Below, piece after piece: positions 1-10,016 of a stretch of 64,000 nucleotides of DNA. Each line of letters starts with the position of its first letter. Position 1 is the stretch's first letter. Source of the stretch: JAFCUW01 sp049897565. Its GTDB lineage: Bacteria; Pseudomonadota; Gammaproteobacteria; Burkholderiales; Burkholderiaceae_D. The translations under genes were made by a program, and so were the position numbers. The notes beneath the pieces are model-generated. The model worked only from the letters and a program-made list of their open reading frames with translations, searched no databases and was not told where the DNA came from. Location of the stretch: contig NZ_JAFCWM010000001.1 in assembly GCF_049897565.1 (NCBI RefSeq), forward strand, positions 314,391 to 378,390, in the 5' to 3' direction.

Positions 1-2933
1 CGGCGCGGCTGCTGCTTCGCGCCGCCGGCCTGGTGTTCTCGGCGCTGCTCGGCGCCTTGTTGTACACAATGGCGGCCAGCACGGTCGAGGGCGATGCTCG
101 CCAGCGCTTCAACGGCATCGCCCGGGGCGCCCAGTCTGCGCTGGCGGCGCGCCTGGCCACGTTCAACGACCTGGTGCGCGGCACCAGCGCCTTGTTCGAG
201 GCGTCCGATGATCCGGTCACGCGGCTGCAGTTTCATCGCTACGTCGCCGCGCTCGACGTGCCGCGCAACTTCCCCGAGGTCGACCTGCTGTCGTATGCCG
301 TCAGCGTCGGCGACGCCGGGCGCGACGCCTTCGTCGCCCGCGTGCGGGCCGACCGCAGCCTGGCGCCGGGTGGCTATCCATCGTTCGACATCCGGCCGGC
401 GGGCCGGCGCGAGCGCCATGAAGTGCTCACCTTCGTCGAGCCGGCGCGCCACTTCAGGCGCTACTTCGGCGCCGACATCGCGCAAAACCCGGCGATCGCC
501 GCGGCGCTGGCGCAGGCGCGCGATACCGGCCTGCTCAGTTCCGGCGTGCCGATCATGTTCGACGCGCCGTCGCCGCACATAAGCCTTGGCATCGGCCGGC
601 CGGTGTACCGCAAAGGCGTGCCGCTGACCGATGCCGCGGCCAGGCGCGCCGCCTTCCTCGGCATGGTCGGCGTCGAGTTCAGCGTGCCGGGGCTGGCGCA
701 AGGGGTCCTCGGACGGGTCGGCATGCCGGGCCTGCGCCTGACGCTGTACGCCGCCGGCGGCGCCGCGGCGGACCAGCGCGCGCTGGCCATCGGCGCCGGC
801 GACCGGCTGCTGTTCGGCGCAGGTGCGCCGCCCGGCGCCAGTTTCGAGACGGTGCTGCCGGTCGACTTCAACGGCAGTCTGTGGAAGGCGCGCTTCTCGC
901 TGCCGCTGTCGCACCTGTACAGCCAGTTCGACCGCGCCTTTCCGTTTCTCGCGCTGGCCATCGGGGTGGTGGTGGGCCTGCTGGTATATGCATTCTTCTT
1001 CACCTTGTTCTGGTCGCGCCGGGTGGCGATCGCCCAGCGGCTGCTGCTCGACACGGTGCTCGACAGCGTCGAGGCGCATGTCTACATGAAGGACCGCGAT
1101 CGGCGCTTCACCTACATCAACGCGCGCACCGCCGAAGCGATGGGGCGCCAGCCGCACGAGGTGATCGGCAAGCTCGATCGCGACGTGCTACCGGCGGCGC
1201 TGGCCGACGCCTACTGGGAGCAGGACCGCTGCGTGTTCGACAGCGGCGCGCCGAGCGCCGGCCAGCACCAGTTCACCCAGCTCGATGGCCAGGTGCGCCA
1301 GTTCTGGACCGTGAAAGTGCCGGTGGTGGAGGCAGGCGAAGTGGGCGCGGTGATCGGCCTGTCGACCGACGTCACCGAGCTGCACGAACTGAAGGCGCAG
1401 GCCGATGCCGCCAGCCTGGCCAAGAGTAACTTCCTGTCGAACATGAGCCACGAGATCCGCACGCCGATGAACAGCATCATCGGCATGACGCACCTGGCGC
1501 TCAAGTCGGCCGCCACGCCGAAGCAGCGCGACTACCTCGAAAAGATCTACCACTCCAGCCAGCACCTGCTCGGCATCATCAACGACATCCTCGACTTTTC
1601 CAAGATCGAGGCCGGCAAACTGGACCTGGAGGCGATCGACTTCGGCGTCGCCACGCTGATGGAAAACATCGCGCACCAGCTGGGCGAAGCGGCCAGCTGC
1701 CGCCGCCTCGCGCTCGAATTCGACCTGGCGCCCGGCCTGCCGCGCCAGCTGCGCGGCGACCCGCTCCGGCTCGAACAGGTGCTGCTTAACTTTACCGGCA
1801 ACGCCATCAAGTTTTCGCACGACGGCGTGGTGCGCATCCACGCCTGCGCGCTCGAGGACACCGAGCACGACGCGCTGGTGCGCTTCGAGGTGCGCGACAA
1901 CGGCATCGGCATGACCGAGGCCGAAGTGGGCGAGTTGTTCAAGTCGTTCCACCAGGCCGACCCGTCGACTACCCGCAAGTACGGCGGCACCGGGCTGGGA
2001 CTGGTGATCAGCAAGCAGCTCGTCGAACTGATGGGCGGCAGCATCGGCGTCGACAGCACGCCCGGCGTCGGCAGCACCTTCTGGTTCACCGCGCGCCTTG
2101 GCAAAGGCGTCAGGTTCATGCGCGCCGGGCCGACGCCGGTGCCGCGTGAAGTGCTCGACCAGATCGCCGGCGCCTGCATCCTGCTGGTCGAGGACAACGT
2201 CTTCAGCCAGCAGGTCGGCCAGGAACTGCTGGAAGAAGCCAGCGCCACCGTCGTCGTCGCCTGCAACGGCAAGGAAGCGGTCGACCTGATGCTGCGGCGC
2301 CGCTTCGACTGCGTGCTGATGGACCTGCAGATGCCGGTGATGGACGGCTTCGAGACGACCCGCATGATCCGCTCCGATCCGCGCCTGCGCGAGTCGGTGG
2401 TGATCGCAATGACCGCCAACGCCGGGCGCGACGACCAGGCCCGCGCGCTGGCATCGGGCATGGACGAATTCGTCACCAAGCCGACTTCACCGAACCAGCT
2501 GTTCGAGGTGATCGCCCGCTGCCTGCGCGCGCGCGCGCCGGCCGCCGCGCCGCTTGCATGCGAGACGGCGCCGGCGCCTGTCGCGCCGCTGTTCGACAAG
2601 GCGGCGCTGGCGCTCACCTTCGGCGGCAACCCGCAGAAGATGCGCAAGTACGCTTTCATGTTCCTCGACTCGGCGGGCGATGGCCTTGCCGTCGTCGGCG
2701 AGGCGCTGGCGCGCGCCGACATCGAGCGCGCCGCCGATACCGGGCACCGGATGAAATCGGCCGCGCGCGCGGTCGGCGCGATGGAGTTTGCGCAGCTTTG
2801 CCAGCAGCTCGAGCAGCTGCGCATTGGCGGCTCGGTGGCCGATGCCAGCCTGTTGCTCAAGCGCATGGTGGCGTTGCGTGCGCTCCTCGCCGAGCACATG
2901 GCCGGCGAACTGGTCGAACCGCCGTCCGGATGA
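1..2933 (+). CDS. Hybrid sensor histidine kinase (CHASE-PAS-HisKA-HATPase-REC-Hpt), 5' end outside window
   Basis: The reading frame is open to the left edge, so the gene starts upstream. The GTG at 33 lies inside a hydrophobic run and is probably an internal codon of the first membrane segment. Counting from 33, a periplasmic CHASE-like sensor spans about residues 25-230 and a second membrane segment lies near 303-328. A PAS domain follows (340-460), then a HisKA box SHEIRTP with the phospho-His near 474 and an HATPase_c with DNGIGM and GGTGLGL. The receiver domain carries the phospho-Asp in LMDLQMPVMDG near 763. A C-terminal Hpt domain has its His in GHRMKSA near 904. This is the multistep phosphorelay architecture of BarA/ArcB-type kinases. 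The ligand is unknown and no response regulator is adjacent. Confidence 0.92.
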   Translation, partial: ARLLLRAAGLVFSALLGALLYTMAASTVEGDARQRFNGIARGAQSALAARLATFNDLVRGTSALFEASDDPVTRLQFHRYVAALDVPRNFPEVDLLSYAVSVGDAGRDAFVARVRADRSLAPGGYPSFDIRPAGRRERHEVLTFVEPARHFRRYFGADIAQNPAIAAALAQARDTGLLSSGVPIMFDAPSPHISLGIGRPVYRKGVPLTDAAARRAAFLGMVGVEFSVPGLAQGVLGRVGMPGLRLTLYAAGGAAADQRALAIGAGDRLLFGAGAPPGASFETVLPVDFNGSLWKARFSLPLSHLYSQFDRAFPFLALAIGVVVGLLVYAFFFTLFWSRRVAIAQRLLLDTVLDSVEAHVYMKDRDRRFTYINARTAEAMGRQPHEVIGKLDRDVLPAALADAYWEQDRCVFDSGAPSAGQHQFTQLDGQVRQFWTVKVPVVEAGEVGAVIGLSTDVTELHELKAQADAASLAKSNFLSNMSHEIRTPMNSIIGMTHLALKSAATPKQRDYLEKIYHSSQHLLGIINDILDFSKIEAGKLDLEAIDFGVATLMENIAHQLGEAASCRRLALEFDLAPGLPRQLRGDPLRLEQVLLNFTGNAIKFSHDGVVRIHACALEDTEHDALVRFEVRDNGIGMTEAEVGELFKSFHQADPSTTRKYGGTGLGLVISKQLVELMGGSIGVDSTPGVGSTFWFTARLGKGVRFMRAGPTPVPREVLDQIAGACILLVEDNVFSQQVGQELLEEASATVVVACNGKEAVDLMLRRRFDCVLMDLQMPVMDGFETTRMIRSDPRLRESVVIAMTANAGRDDQARALASGMDEFVTKPTSPNQLFEVIARCLRARAPAAAPLACETAPAPVAPLFDKAALALTFGGNPQKMRKYAFMFLDSAGDGLAVVGEALARADIERAADTGHRMKSAARAVGAMEFAQLCQQLEQLRIGGSVADASLLLKRMVALRALLAEHMAGELVEPPSG

Positions 2934-3006
2934 GTGCGGCCCTACCGCCGGCGCGGTAAAAATAGTATGCTGTGGCGCTGCCGACTCGGCCATTTAACGG
3001 AACACC

Positions 3007-6000
3007 ATGGCATCTCCCGTCTCGCCCGGACTTCTGATCCTGCACGGTAACCAGCTCGAACAATTGCGCGCCGCGCTGTTCGGCTGGCTGCGCAATCATC
3101 CGCTCGCGCCGCTCGAGTCGGAGATCATGCTGGTGCAGTCGAACGGCGTGGCCGAATGGCTGAAGATCGCGCTGGCCGAGGAAACGGGCGTGTGCGCCGC
3201 CACGCGCGTGGCGCTGCCGGCGCGCTTCTTGTGGCAAGCCTACCGCGGCATGCTCGGCGCCGAGCGGGTGCCGAAACGCTCGCCGTTCGACAAGGCGCCG
3301 CTGACGTGGCGCCTGATGCGCCTGTTGCCGGCGCTGTTGTCGGACGACGGCTTCGCGCCGCTGCGCCACTTCCTCGGCGACGGCGACCCGGAACGCCGGC
3401 TGCAGCTGGCCGAACGCCTGTCCGACCTGTTCGACCAGTACCAGGTGTACCGCGCCGACTGGCTCGACGACTGGGCCGCCGGGCGCGACGTGCTGCGCGA
3501 CGCCCGCGGCGAAGCGGCGCCGCTGCCAACCGACCAACTGTGGCAGGCGCAGCTCTGGCGCGCCGTCAACGACAGCCTGCCGGCGGCGCTGCGCCAGTCC
3601 GGGCGCGCCACCATCCACAGCGAATTCGTGCGCGCTAGCGAGGACGGCGCGCTGCCTGCGGCCAGGCTGCCGCGCCGCGTCGTCGTGTTCGGCATCTCGG
3701 CGCTGCCGTACCAGACCTTGCAGGCGGTGGCGGCGCTGTCGCGCCACTGCCAGGTGCTGCTGGCGGTGCCCAATCCGTGCCAGTTCTACTGGGGCGACAT
3801 CATCGAAGGGCACGAGCTGCTCAAGGCCCGCCACCGGCGCCAGCAGCCGCGCGGCGGCGTTGACCTGTCGCACGTGCCGATCGAAGACATGCACTCGCAC
3901 AGCCACCCGCTGCTGGCGAGCTGGGGCCGGCAAGGGCGCGACTTTGTCCGCATGCTCGACGAATTCGACAGCGCCGCCGAGGGCCGCTTCGAGAACATGC
4001 GGGTCGACCTGTTCAGCGAAGGCGAGGGCGACACCTTGCTCGGCCAGGTGCAGGCGGCGGTGCGCGACCTGCTGCCGCTGTCGGAGCATGCGCGCCTGGC
4101 GCCCGATCGGCGCGACCGCTCGATCGAATTTCACGTCACCCACAGCGTGCAGCGCGAAGTCGAGGTGCTGCACGACCAGCTGCTGTCGTGGTTTGCCGCC
4201 GGCGATGCGGGCGGCGCGCCGGCATTGCGTCCGCGCGACGTGGTCGTGATGGTGCCCGACATCGATACGTTTTCGGCGGCGATCCATGCCGTCTTCGAGC
4301 AGCACAAGCGCAGCGACGCACGCTTCATCCCTTTCGAGATCGGCGACGTCAAGGACCGCAGCGTCAACCCGCTGCTGGTGGCGCTCGAGTGGCTGCTGCG
4401 CCTGCCGCAGCAGCGCTGCCGCCAGAGCGAGGTGCGCGACCTGCTCGACGTGCCGGCGCTGGCAGGTCGTTTCGGCCTCGAGGAAGAAGACCTGGCCACC
4501 CTCGGCCAGTGGATTGAAGGGGCCAGCGTGCGCTGGGGACTGGACCAGCAGCACCGCGACGGCCTCGGTCTCGGTTCGGCCGGCGAGCAGAACGCCTGGA
4601 TCTTCGGCGTGCGGCGCATGCTGCTAGGTTACGCCAGCGGCGCCGGCGCCAGCTTCGCCGGCATCGAGCCGTACGCCGAAGTGGGCGGCCTCGATGCGGC
4701 GCTGGCCGGCTCGCTGGCGCAACTGATCGAGACGCTGCTGGCGTGGCGCGCCAGCCTGGCGCAGTCGCGCACGCCCACCGAATGGGGCGAGCAGGCGCGC
4801 GCGCTGCTGGCGGCGTTTTTCGACGGCGCGGAAGAAGGCGACCGCCTCACGCTGGCGCAACTGCGCGAGGCGCTGCAGAACTGGCTCGAGACGTGCGACA
4901 ACGCCGAATTTGCCGAACCGGTGCCGCTGGCGGTGCTGCGCGAAGCGTGGCTTGGCGCGCTCGACGAGCCGACCTTGAATCACCAGTTTGTCTCTGGCGG
5001 CGTGACTTTCTGCAGCCTGATGCCGATGCGCGCGGTGCCGTTTCGCGTGGTGTGCCTGCTTGGCATGAACGACGGCGACTTTCCGCGCCGCGCGCGCCAT
5101 GCCGATTTCGATCTGCTGGCGCTGCCCGGCATGGCGCGCCCGGGCGACCGCTCGCGCCGCGACGACGACCGCTACCTGATGCTCGAAGCGCTGCTGGCCG
5201 CGCGCGACAAGCTGTACGTCAGCTGGGTCGGACGCAACGTGCGCGACAACAGCGAGCAGCCGGCCTCGGTGCTGGTGTCGCAGCTGCGCGACTACCTGGA
5301 GGCGGGCTGGGACCTCGATTTGGAAGCGATGACCACCGAGCACGCGCTGCAGCCGTTCAGCCGCCGCTATTTTGAACAGGGCGGCTTGCCGACCTACGCC
5401 GGCGAATGGCGCGCCGCCCACGCCGCTGCCGCTGCCGGCGACGACGCGCCGCTGCCGCCGTTCGAACTCGATGGCGAATACCGCCTCAAGCTGGCCGAAC
5501 TGGCCAAGTTCCTCAAGCAGCCGGCGCGCTACTTTTTCCAGCGCCGGCTCGGCGTCTGGTTCGCCGACGCCGATGCACTGGGACAGGACGAGGAGCCGTT
5601 CTCGTTTAACGCGCTGGAACGCTACCTGCTCGAAGACAGCCTGCTCGACGACGGCGGTGCGCCCGAAGCGCTGGACGAAGTGCGCGCCAGCCTCGCTACC
5701 CGCGCCGAACGGCTCGGACGCGAGGGCGTGCTGCCGATAGGGCTGATCGGGCGCAAATGGGAAGAGCAGCTGATCGAAGGCCTGGTGCCGGTGCGCACTG
5801 CCTGGCTGACCCTGGGCGCCCGTTTCCGCGAGCAGGCGCCCAAGCTCGCCATCAGCCTGCGTTTCGACGGCATCGAACTCGATGACTGGATCGACAAGCT
5901 GCGCACCAGCGAAGATGGCGCCGCCTGGCTGATGCAGATCTCCTCGAAGGTGCTCGACAAGAAGGGCGCGGCGCGCGGCGACAAACTGATCGGCGCCTGG

Positions 6001-6405
6001 CTGCGCCAGCTGGCCGCCGCCGCCGCCGCCGGCCATCGGGTGACCGGCTACCTGGTCGCGCGCGATGCGATCGTCACGATGGCGCCGCTCGATGCGGCCC
6101 ACTCGCATGTTGTGCTCGCCGGCCTGGTTGCCCTGTGGCGCCAGAACCTCGACCACCCCTTGCCGGTCGCCTGCAGGACGGCGCTGGCCTTGCTGCGCAA
6201 TGGCGACGCGCGCGCCACCTACGACGGCAGCTTCGAGATCGGCGGCGAAGTGCAGGACCTGTGCCTGGCGCGCTTGTGGCCCGACTTTGCCGCCCTTGCT
6301 GCTGGCGGGGCTTGGCTGCAGACGGCGCAGGCGCTGTATGGCCCGCTGGCCGACTGGCTCGATGCGCACGTCGTCATCGCCCCGCTCGACAAGGAGCAGG
6401 CATGA
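3007..6405 (+). CDS. recC: Exodeoxyribonuclease V gamma subunit RecC
   Basis: 1132 aa, close to the usual RecC length of about 1120. RecC is the Chi-recognising scaffold subunit of the RecBCD helicase-nuclease that processes double-strand breaks. The N-terminus carries the RecC-type stretch around LHGNQLEQL, followed by a helicase-like fold without a functional Walker A. The C-terminal third resembles the inactivated nuclease-like fold. The ATG at 3007 follows a plausible AACGGAACACC leader. The stop overlaps the recB start in ATGA, giving a translationally coupled recC-recB-recD operon. Ordinary housekeeping gene. Confidence 0.95.
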   Translation: MASPVSPGLLILHGNQLEQLRAALFGWLRNHPLAPLESEIMLVQSNGVAEWLKIALAEETGVCAATRVALPARFLWQAYRGMLGAERVPKRSPFDKAPLTWRLMRLLPALLSDDGFAPLRHFLGDGDPERRLQLAERLSDLFDQYQVYRADWLDDWAAGRDVLRDARGEAAPLPTDQLWQAQLWRAVNDSLPAALRQSGRATIHSEFVRASEDGALPAARLPRRVVVFGISALPYQTLQAVAALSRHCQVLLAVPNPCQFYWGDIIEGHELLKARHRRQQPRGGVDLSHVPIEDMHSHSHPLLASWGRQGRDFVRMLDEFDSAAEGRFENMRVDLFSEGEGDTLLGQVQAAVRDLLPLSEHARLAPDRRDRSIEFHVTHSVQREVEVLHDQLLSWFAAGDAGGAPALRPRDVVVMVPDIDTFSAAIHAVFEQHKRSDARFIPFEIGDVKDRSVNPLLVALEWLLRLPQQRCRQSEVRDLLDVPALAGRFGLEEEDLATLGQWIEGASVRWGLDQQHRDGLGLGSAGEQNAWIFGVRRMLLGYASGAGASFAGIEPYAEVGGLDAALAGSLAQLIETLLAWRASLAQSRTPTEWGEQARALLAAFFDGAEEGDRLTLAQLREALQNWLETCDNAEFAEPVPLAVLREAWLGALDEPTLNHQFVSGGVTFCSLMPMRAVPFRVVCLLGMNDGDFPRRARHADFDLLALPGMARPGDRSRRDDDRYLMLEALLAARDKLYVSWVGRNVRDNSEQPASVLVSQLRDYLEAGWDLDLEAMTTEHALQPFSRRYFEQGGLPTYAGEWRAAHAAAAAGDDAPLPPFELDGEYRLKLAELAKFLKQPARYFFQRRLGVWFADADALGQDEEPFSFNALERYLLEDSLLDDGGAPEALDEVRASLATRAERLGREGVLPIGLIGRKWEEQLIEGLVPVRTAWLTLGARFREQAPKLAISLRFDGIELDDWIDKLRTSEDGAAWLMQISSKVLDKKGAARGDKLIGAWLRQLAAAAAAGHRVTGYLVARDAIVTMAPLDAAHSHVVLAGLVALWRQNLDHPLPVACRTALALLRNGDARATYDGSFEIGGEVQDLCLARLWPDFAALAAGGAWLQTAQALYGPLADWLDAHVVIAPLDKEQA

Positions 6406-9400
6406 GCGAACTGTTGAAACCGATCGACTTCCCGCTGCACGGCTCGCGCCTGATCGAGGCCAGCGCCGGCACCGGCAAGACCTGGACCATCGCCGCGCTG
6501 TACGTGCGTTTGGTGCTCGGCCACGGCGGCGAGAACGGCTTCGGCCGCGCCTTGACGCCGAACGAAATCCTGGTCATGACCTTCACCCGCGCCGCCACGC
6601 GCGAGCTGTCGAACCGGGTGCGCGAGCGCCTGGTGGAGGCGGCCGCCTTCTTCCGCGCGGAGGAGCCGGGCGACGATCCGTATCTGGCCGCGCTGGCCGC
6701 ATCGTATCCCGGCCACGCCGAGCGGCAGCAGGCGGCGCACCGCCTGATCATGGCCGCCGAGACGATGGACGAAGCGGCCATCTTCACCATCGACGCCTGG
6801 TGCCAGCGCATGCTGCGCGAGCATGCGTTCGACAGCGGCAGCCTGTTCGACGAGGAACTGGTCAGCGACGAACACGCGCTGTTCGAAGACGCGGCGCACG
6901 ACTACTGGCGCCAGAACGTCTATCCGCTGGGCAGCGGCGCGCTGGCCGCGCTGATGGCATGCTGGCAGGATGTCGGCGCGCTGAAGCAATCGGTGCGCGA
7001 ACTGGTGCGCCGTGTGCATCTGCTCGGCGCGGTGCAAGACGAGCCGCTGGCCGGCCTGATCGCGCGCGTCGAACGCGCGCAGCTGGCCGAACTGGCGCGG
7101 CTGAAGGCCGGCTGGGCCGAGCGCGCCAACCAGATGGAGCAGTGGATCGCCGGCCAGCGCGCGGTGGTGCCGAAATGCTTCAACGGCAGCAAGCTGCGCG
7201 CCGATTCGCTCGTCAAGTGGTTCGATGCGCTGCGCGCCTGGGCCGACGATCCGGCGCTGGTGATGCCGGCGATGACCGACACCGCGTGGCACCGGCTGAC
7301 GCCGGACGGCATTACGGACGCATGCAGCAAGGACTTCAGTGTCGCCGCGCCCGAGTGCTTCGAGCACACTACCGAGCTATGGGAAGCGCTGAAGGCAATC
7401 GCGCCGCTTTCGCACGCTTTGTTCCGCCACGCCGCGACCAGCATCGCGCAGCGCATGGCCGAATTAAAGAAGCGTAGCCGTCAGTTCGGCTTTGCCGACA
7501 TGCTGGACCGGCTCAAGGCGGCACTCGAGGGCGACAACGGCGAGCAGCTGCAAAAGCGCATCGCCGCGCAGTATCCGGTGGCGATGGTCGACGAATTCCA
7601 GGATACCTCACCGGACCAGTATGCCATTTTCAACTTGCTGTACCGGGTAGCCGACAACGACCCGGCGCACGGCTTGTTCCTGATCGGCGACCCGAAGCAG
7701 TCGATCTATGGCTTTCGCGGCGCCGACATCAACAGCTACCTCGCGGCGCGCGCGTCTACCGAGGGGCGCCACTACAAGCTGGGCACCAACTACCGTTCCA
7801 CCAAGGCGGTGGTGGAGGCGGTCAACCAGCTGTTCCTGCACGCTGAAAACGGTTTTGCGGCGGGTGCGTTCAAGTTCAGGAAAGGCGACGTCAACCCGCT
7901 GCCGTTCGACGCGGTCGGGGCCGAGGGTCGCCAGGAACACCTGGTCGGCGTCGAAGGGCCGTTCCAGGCGCTGGCGGTGTGCAGCTCTGACCGCGAGGAC
8001 ATGCGCGCCGACGACTACCTCGAATTCTTTGCCCATCACTGCGCCGAGCATATCGTCTCGCTGCTGAACGATCCGAAGGCAGGGTTTTGCCACACCGACA
8101 AGTTCACCCGGCTGGTCCCGGCCGACATCGCGATCCTGGTGCGCAACCGGCGCGAGGCGGCGGCCGTGCGGCACGCACTGGCTCAGCGCAAGGTGCTCAG
8201 CGTCTACCTGTCCGACAAGGATTCCGTCGTCGACAGCGACGAGGCGGCCGACGTGCTGCGCTGGCTGTACGCGGTGGCCAATCCGCTCGACGGCGGCCTG
8301 GCGCGGGCGGCGTTCGCCACGCGCACGGCGGGGCTCTCGCTGGCTGCGCTGGCGCGCATGTCGTCGGACGAACTGGCGTGGGAAGAACGGGTCGAGCAAC
8401 TCAAGGCGCTGCACGTCGTCTGGCAGCGCCAGGGCGTGCTGGCGATGCTGCGCCGCTTCGTCCACGAACTGAATTTGCCGTCGACTTTGCTGCGTGAAGC
8501 CGGCGGCGAACGCCGGCTGACCAACCTGCTGCACCTGGCTGAATTGCTGCAAACGGCCAGCAGCGGGCTCGATGGCGAGCAGGCGCTGATCCGCTGGTTC
8601 GCCGAGCAGGTGGCCGGCATCGGCGACGGCGGCGACGAGCGCGTGCTGCGCCTCGAAAGCGACGCCGAACTGGTCAAGGTGATCACGGTCCACAAGTCCA
8701 AGGGCCTGGAGTATCCGCTGGTGTATCTGCCGTTCGCCGTCACCGCGCGCAAGACGGACCGGCGCAACCGCAGCTTCTTCGAGTTCGTCGATGAAGACCA
8801 CAAGCGCACGCTCGACCTTGGGCTGTCCGAGGCCGCGCTCGAGGCGGTGGACCGCGCGCGCATCGAGGAAGACCTGCGCCTGCTGTACGTGGCGTTGACG
8901 CGCGCGCGCCATTTCCTGTGGCTCGGCGTGGCGGCGGTGGCGGCAAAGAAGGCGGGCGAAAACAAGCTGCACGAGTCGGCGCTCGGCTACCTGCTCGGCG
9001 GCGGGGCGGCGATCGCGGCGGCCGACATGCACGGCCACTGGCAAACGCTGAAAGGCGATTCCACCGCCATCGACCTCAAACCGCTGGCCGCGCCCGAAGG
9101 CGTGACGCGGCTCGCGCGCGAGGAAGTGCGTCCGCCGCTGATGGATGCCGCGGTGTTTGCCGGCAGCTTCGAGCGCAACTGGTCGGTCGGTTCCTTCACG
9201 TCGCTGACGCGCCAGACCGGCAAGGCGCCGATGCACGCGCAGGAGGAAACGCTGCTGGAAGATGAACCGAAGCAGGCGCCCGCACGGGCCGACGACGCAC
9301 CCTGGCATCGCTTCCCGCGCGGCTCGGTGCCGGGCAACTTCCTGCACGAACAGCTCGAGTGGATGGGGCAGGAGGGTTTTGCCACCGTGCTCGATCCGAA

Positions 9401-10016
9401 TTTCGATGCACGCCTCGGCGCCCGCTGCGAGCGCGCCGGCTGGGGCAACCGCAAGGAAGACGCGATTGCCTGGCTGCGCGAAGTGGCGACGACGAAGCTG
9501 CCGCATCTCGATGCGCCACTGGCGCAGCTGGACGGCGTGCTGCCGGAGATGGAATTCTGGTTCCCCAGCCAGCACCTGAAAAGCGCGCAGCTCGATGAAC
9601 TGTGCGCCCAGCGCATGCTCGGCGGCGTGGCGCGGCCGGTGCTGCCGGAGCGCCAGCTGCACGGCATGCTGAAGGGCTTTGCCGACCTGGTGTTCGAGCA
9701 TGAAGGGCGCTACTGGGTGCTGGACTACAAATCGAATTCGCTCGGCGCCGGCGACGCCGCCTACAGCCGCGCCGCCATGGCGGCCGGCATGGCGGCGCAC
9801 CGCTACGACATCCAGGGTGCGATCTACATGCTGGCGCTGCACCGATTGCTGCGCAGCCGGCTGGGCGACGCTTACGATCCGGCGCTGCAACTGGGCGGCG
9901 CGCTGTTCATGTTCCTGCGCGGGATCGCCAATCCGACGACGCGTGGCTGCTACGTGCTGGAGCCCGACCTTGAACTGCTCGACGGCCTCGAACGGCTGCT
10001 GGATGACGCGCAATGA
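6402..10016 (+). CDS. recB: Exodeoxyribonuclease V beta subunit RecB
   Basis: 1204 aa. The start was placed at ATG 6402, where it overlaps the recC stop, although the frame is open further upstream. RecB is the 3'-5' helicase and the only nuclease of RecBCD. Walker A ASAGTGKTW lies near residues 19-28 and the UvrD-type Walker B region VDEFQDTSPDQ near 395. The motif around VHKSKGLEYPLVYLP lies near 765 and LLYVALTRAR near 825. The C-terminal nuclease domain shows the active-site DYKSN near 1107. All key motifs are intact. It ends in ATGA overlap with recD. Confidence 0.96.
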   Translation: MSELLKPIDFPLHGSRLIEASAGTGKTWTIAALYVRLVLGHGGENGFGRALTPNEILVMTFTRAATRELSNRVRERLVEAAAFFRAEEPGDDPYLAALAASYPGHAERQQAAHRLIMAAETMDEAAIFTIDAWCQRMLREHAFDSGSLFDEELVSDEHALFEDAAHDYWRQNVYPLGSGALAALMACWQDVGALKQSVRELVRRVHLLGAVQDEPLAGLIARVERAQLAELARLKAGWAERANQMEQWIAGQRAVVPKCFNGSKLRADSLVKWFDALRAWADDPALVMPAMTDTAWHRLTPDGITDACSKDFSVAAPECFEHTTELWEALKAIAPLSHALFRHAATSIAQRMAELKKRSRQFGFADMLDRLKAALEGDNGEQLQKRIAAQYPVAMVDEFQDTSPDQYAIFNLLYRVADNDPAHGLFLIGDPKQSIYGFRGADINSYLAARASTEGRHYKLGTNYRSTKAVVEAVNQLFLHAENGFAAGAFKFRKGDVNPLPFDAVGAEGRQEHLVGVEGPFQALAVCSSDREDMRADDYLEFFAHHCAEHIVSLLNDPKAGFCHTDKFTRLVPADIAILVRNRREAAAVRHALAQRKVLSVYLSDKDSVVDSDEAADVLRWLYAVANPLDGGLARAAFATRTAGLSLAALARMSSDELAWEERVEQLKALHVVWQRQGVLAMLRRFVHELNLPSTLLREAGGERRLTNLLHLAELLQTASSGLDGEQALIRWFAEQVAGIGDGGDERVLRLESDAELVKVITVHKSKGLEYPLVYLPFAVTARKTDRRNRSFFEFVDEDHKRTLDLGLSEAALEAVDRARIEEDLRLLYVALTRARHFLWLGVAAVAAKKAGENKLHESALGYLLGGGAAIAAADMHGHWQTLKGDSTAIDLKPLAAPEGVTRLAREEVRPPLMDAAVFAGSFERNWSVGSFTSLTRQTGKAPMHAQEETLLEDEPKQAPARADDAPWHRFPRGSVPGNFLHEQLEWMGQEGFATVLDPNFDARLGARCERAGWGNRKEDAIAWLREVATTKLPHLDAPLAQLDGVLPEMEFWFPSQHLKSAQLDELCAQRMLGGVARPVLPERQLHGMLKGFADLVFEHEGRYWVLDYKSNSLGAGDAAYSRAAMAAGMAAHRYDIQGAIYMLALHRLLRSRLGDAYDPALQLGGALFMFLRGIANPTTRGCYVLEPDLELLDGLERLLDDAQ

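Noticed and set aside
2857..4554. 565-codon antisense frame over recC
   Set aside because: Same high-GC shadow effect; recC motifs on the plus strand are continuous.
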